From assembly GCA_963693365.1 (NCBI GenBank), contig CAVNZM010000014.1, positions 2,728,001 to 2,792,000 of the forward strand: DNA of 64,000 nt. Direction: 5' to 3'. The translations under genes and the position numbers were made by a program. The stretch is from Amoebidium appalachense (taxonomy: Eukaryota > Ichthyosporea). How positions within the stretch are numbered: position 1 is the first letter of the stretch; every line of letters begins with the position of its first letter. Shown here in pieces: positions 45,950 to 64,000 of this stretch. The notes under the pieces were generated by a model, which was not told the DNA's origin, ran no database searches, and was given only the letters and a program-made list of their open reading frames with translations.

Positions 45950-46086
45950 TTTGAATGCGTCAAAAAGTACGAAGTACACAAGAACAAACGGATAACACGA
46001 TGCAGAATGCAAGCCATACATAAAGAGTATGCATAATAAGCAGAGCCCATCCTCAGGGGGGGCCCACGTCATCCACAGTACCCGAG
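45950..46086 (+). repeat. Repeat family R2, perfect 137-bp copy between two G tracts
   Basis: Identical to 30114-30250 over all 137 bases. It is bounded by G runs on both sides (45924-45949 and 46087-46110), unlike the copy at 30114, which continues for a further 120 bp. Confidence 0.9.
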
Positions 46087-46185
46087 GGGGGGGGGGGGGG
46101 GGGGGGGGGGGGATTAGTCTCCAAGGCTTTGTACCCGCTGGCTTACGTAAGTGGCCGGGCCCTACTACGCTGCGGGACTGCGGCG

Positions 46186-46223
<38 letters not shown>

Positions 46224-47051
46224 AGAAGAAGAAAAGAAAAAAAGAAGAAGCAGAGAAGAGGCCGCAGAGAGACAGACAGCACCCAGGGGGGATGATGGAT
46301 TTGGAAAAAGGATAACGTAACGATTTTCATTGGCTCAAAGGCAACGATTAATTAGCCATATATGGTATGACCGCGCACCGGAAAGTTCTGTGGGCGGCCG
46401 CGAGTGGTCGCGTCACGCGGTCTCTGCAGTGTCTCGGCCGCCTCCGCTTGGCTTTCTTTAGCTTTTTGGTCACCAAACTGTTGATCACCCGAATCCCATG
46501 TTTACTTTAGCATTTTTGGTAGTCTTCTAACTATACGAGTAAGGTATACATATAGGTCTATAGTTTAGAGAGTTGCCGGCTGTTAGGAAGTGTTCCTCTT
46601 TTAGCTCCGTGGGATCCCGCAGAAACATACGGCCAGCTCTCGGCAACACTAATCCTTGTGCATTTGAGGCACGGCCGAATCGAAGGTTTACTTGTGTGCG
46701 CTTGTTTTAGTGTAAGACCACTGTGGAAAGAACAGTTACACGGTTTGGAGTTCATCAATAATAGAGACCAAATCTTTGTAAAACACAAATTACTGCATTA
46801 GCCGTGCGTTTAAACAGAAAGCGAGTGATCATCACCTATCATCACTGTGTCACTGTTTATACTTATCCACAAGGTAGCTGGCACGTGCGATATTATAGTT
46901 CTGCCCCTTCCAGAGAACCATAACATCGAAAGAGATAATTGCTCTCTCAGCCCATCGTTTTGAAACTTTAAGATCTCGATACACCGACTCTGCCTGTATT
47001 CCTGGGCTTCTTTTGGTGACCCACGCTCAACTGTTCTGAAAAATAGTAAGA
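46087..47051. other. Upstream region of the FAM210-like gene
   Basis: Poly-G, 80 bp of unique sequence, a ~30-bp poly-A with (GAA) continuation, then unique DNA with a CG-rich patch at 46380-46450. No TATA box or convincing exon was found, so the promoter of the next gene may be TATA-less. Confidence 0.4.
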
Positions 47052-55789
<8,738 letters not shown>

Positions 55790-56212
55790 AATGAAATGGG
55801 TTATGAAAAGCATGGGCAAAGAGTTGTGCCAGGGCGGAAGACTTTATTTTATTTCGGGAAAAGGGTGTGTTTGTCTGTGTGTTGTATGTGTGTGTGGGAG
55901 AAAGGAGGGGGAGGGGTGAGGGGGGAACTTGTAAATACAAACTGTTTATCCCTTGAATTTAACTGAGCGATGTGACCATCCTTGCACTGACGTATGACGA
56001 GACTGCTTTGACGTTTATTATTACTACTGATGATTACTTAGTGATGACTTTTTAATTTCGAGTTTCGTTTAGGCAACGTGGGGAGGTGAGGGGAAGAGAG
56101 TTTTGGGGGGGGCGGGGGGGGTTGACTCAGTGCATAATGATAGCAAATCGTAGTTTTCACTGTCGGATCTGCTGGCAGTATATTGTGACCGCGAAATACA
56201 TAATAATACAGT

Positions 56213-56218
56213 AATAAA
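56213..56218 (+). terminator. Candidate poly(A) signal of the FAM210-like gene
   Basis: AATAAA about 425 bp after the stop codon. It is the first canonical signal downstream; the distance keeps it tentative. Confidence 0.35.
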
Positions 56219-57089
56219 CCTGATGAGTTCTAAGCCCGATCGGCCACTCCTTTTATATCTTTAAGCGGTCATGTAGGCAATGCTTAGTCCCCTTCGAGCT
56301 CAGTAATCCGCCCTTCCCCACAGTGCACCATTCCTTTAAATTTCTTCATGAGACGTTTACTGCGCCCCTTAAAACCCTTCTGACCAGTCATGTGCCCCTC
56401 CCACCCCTCCCGCCTGCCTATGTAGACGCCCGGCGGGCCTCTCGAGCTAAAAAAAAAAAAAAAAGCTCATGTCACATCCTCGAAATGGCGGGGAAAGAAG
56501 GCATCTTCCGAACCGGGCTTGGGGAGGATCCGGAGGAAGGGAGAGACAGCCCGCACTCTGGTAAAAGTGGATGAATGGAAGGATGTCATCCCAGAGGGGG
56601 GCGCCGGGGGGTGGGGGTGGGGGGGGGGGGGGGGAGCCGGGTGGAGGGGGAGGGGGGCCTAGGGGGGGGGAGGGGGGCAAGCTAGAGAGCCAAAGCTCGA
56701 GCTCGCCTGAGAGATATAGACGGAGAGATCATTGAGGAGCGATGGGCCAGCTAGTGAACGGTTAGCTAATGCAGGAGGGGCGGCACAGTCAGGGTGCTCT
56801 TAAACCTAAGACTTATATATGTAGGAGAGGGGCGAGGATCCGGAGGGGGAGGGGATTCAGGGAATGCATATCATGGGGCGGGCGAGGGCCGAAGAGGAGA
56901 GGGGGGAGGGGGAGGGGGGGGGGGGGGGGGAGGGGGGGGGGAGGAGGGGGGGAAGGGAGCTCGGGGAGGGAAGGGAGGTGGGGGGGGGGGGGGGGGGGGG
57001 GAGGATCCGGAAGGCAAATAAAAATAGGAGGCGTGGGGGGCCGCACACGGGGGGCCGCCGCCGAACTTTGAAAGGTGGTGCACTCTCCG
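56219..57089. other. Intergenic G-rich region with recurring GAGGATCCGGAG
   Basis: GGATCCGGA flanked by G tracts occurs at about 56526, 56837 and 57003 (the same motif is at 15147). Poly-G blocks lie at 56607-56635 and 56900-57000. No coding exon was found. Confidence 0.5.
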
Positions 57090-57171
57090 CCAATCATATG
57101 TAGCTGTGGAATTGTGCAAAAAACGCTTCAACTTTGTTCCGCGCATTGGTAGAAATTTGGAATTATAAATA
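57090..57171 (+). promoter_or_regulatory. Candidate promoter: CCAAT, ATTGG and TATA
   Basis: CCAAT 57090-57094, ATTGG 57145-57149 and TATAAATA 57164-57171. The next confident coding exon starts about 690 nt downstream (57889), so a long leader or a missed first exon is implied. Confidence 0.45.
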
Positions 57172-57888
57172 AAAGTTCCCATAAAACAAAATTCAAATAT
57201 AAATTGGTTTTTATATTTTGTCTACTTGGCTTTTCACTTTTCACCCCTTTTTTGAGTATACTGCGGAGCTGCGAGCGAGCACCGTCCTGTCAGAGGGGAC
57301 TTTCATTACAGCACACACCAAACAGCAACGTGACTTTTTGCCAACGAAACATATAAAATTAGCATTAAAATAATTTAGTACGAGTAAAATAGAAATCAAT
57401 CACGAATCACAAGAGGTTCAAAAGCCCGCTGTATTGCCATCTTCAGACATACGCACCACCGCCACCAGACCAGCCAAGGTGCCTCAGTCAGTCACGGCGG
57501 GCAGCTGTACATGTCTTGTACAGAGACGACCGAGGGACTAATGACAAATTATAGAGAGGCGAAATTTTCTTATACCCTCAGGTTCAAGCTTAGGTAGAAG
57601 ACGAAAGGGAGTCTGGTGCAGGTGTAGATGTCTGCAATAAATTTCTGGTGTGGGCATGTTTTTTGCACAGGCGTAGGCTTACGGATAACCGAGCAGGGTT
57701 CATTCCCCAGTTGTAGATGTGGGTGTAAGGTAGATATTTAGTTTGATTTAATCATACAGTTGTCCACTTGAGACCGAAATTAATTTTCGGCTCTAATATA
57801 CACAAAGGGTAAAAACACTCAAAGTACGCGATGGTGATTGTTTCAGTGTGAAAGAGACAGATTGAGATCCCACTTAAAGTGCAACATC
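57172..57888. other. Probable 5' leader or upstream intron; unique sequence
   Basis: No simple repeats, moderately AT-rich. I could not place a coding exon that joins in phase to 57889. Confidence 0.4.
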
Positions 57889-63581
<5,693 letters not shown>

Positions 63582-64000
63582 GTAAGTGCAATAACACCGT
63601 CACGGTGCTAGCGCTCTCTCTCAATGGAAATAACGTCATGCACGGGTTTTAGGTTTTTACAAGGGTAGGCCGATTTTCATATAAGATTACGCGAATTTCG
63701 GCTGTAGCCAGCTAGTTCTTAATTCCACACCCTCCCCTAGCCCACAAGGAAAAGGAATAATCTTATTTCAAATCTGCTGTGGAAGCTAGCAGCTAGAATC
63801 TTAAATTTTCCAAAATTCCTAGCGTTAGAATCTTATATTCGGAAAGTCTTAAATCTAGCCCACCCCTGTCAGTATACGGCCTGCGTGAGGGCAACCGTTT
63901 AGCTGAATGTGAAGTGTGGTGGATCTTTAATTGTTTTTGTATGGGTTAACGGGGAAAGGAGATAGATTGGGGTTGGTGCATCTGGGTGGGTGGTTTAGCG
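63582..64000. other. Intron sequence of the truncated right-edge gene
   Basis: Unique sequence after the GTAAGT donor. Short direct repeats of AATCTTA(A/T) with 'ctagc' lie at 63760-63850. No further exon seen. Confidence 0.5.

Overview
This is a nuclear eukaryotic window. The evidence is multi-exon genes with GT-AG introns and consistent exon phases, TATA, CCAAT and AATAAA signals, a retroposed element with a target-site duplication, and several dispersed repeat families. It is saturated with simple repeats: long poly-C/poly-G tracts, (CA)n/(GT)n, (GA)n, (GTGC)n and a 1.2-kb (CACT)n array. Most long open frames in it are translations of these repeats, not genes. The gene content (an EDR2_C/DUF1336 protein, a plant-type WS/DGAT acyltransferase, a FAM210/DUF1279 mitochondrial protein) suggests an alga or heterotrophic protist more than a fungus or vertebrate, but I cannot name the taxon.

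I reconstructed six genes by matching splice phase exon by exon. (1) 314-6271 (+), truncated at the window's left edge, is a basic, low-complexity protein whose C-terminal part carries three SUMO-interaction-like motifs. (2) 11437-13309 (+) is a two-exon wax ester synthase/diacylglycerol acyltransferase with a TATA/Inr promoter and a poly(A) signal. (3) 29304-33525 (-) is a small unrecognised protein with a mitochondrial-presequence-like N terminus and a TATA box. (4) 37093-44902 (+) is an EDR2_C (DUF1336) lipid-binding-type protein whose 5' end is unresolved. (5) 47052-55789 (+) is a FAM210-like mitochondrial membrane protein in seven exons. (6) 57889-63581 (+) is an unrecognised coiled-coil protein that runs off the right edge.

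Between genes 2 and 3 (about 13.6-29.3 kb) I see no convincing complete gene. That stretch holds a 520-bp palindromic element with 31-bp terminal inverted repeats, a 974-bp retroelement with a perfect 10-bp target-site duplication and duplicated 99-bp promoter monomers, and four or more diverged copies of one dispersed repeat. A second repeat family, whose copies abut poly-C/poly-G tracts, is concentrated at 29.5-46.1 kb, around and inside the EDR2_C gene.

Several exon boundaries have been copied locally: two copies at 68-360, three at 3586-4000, an in-frame spare exon at 42025-42087 and a pair near 62 kb. Several real splice sites lie inside (CA)n or (GT)n repeats. The genes do not form a pathway; two are predicted mitochondrial and two concern lipids or membranes.
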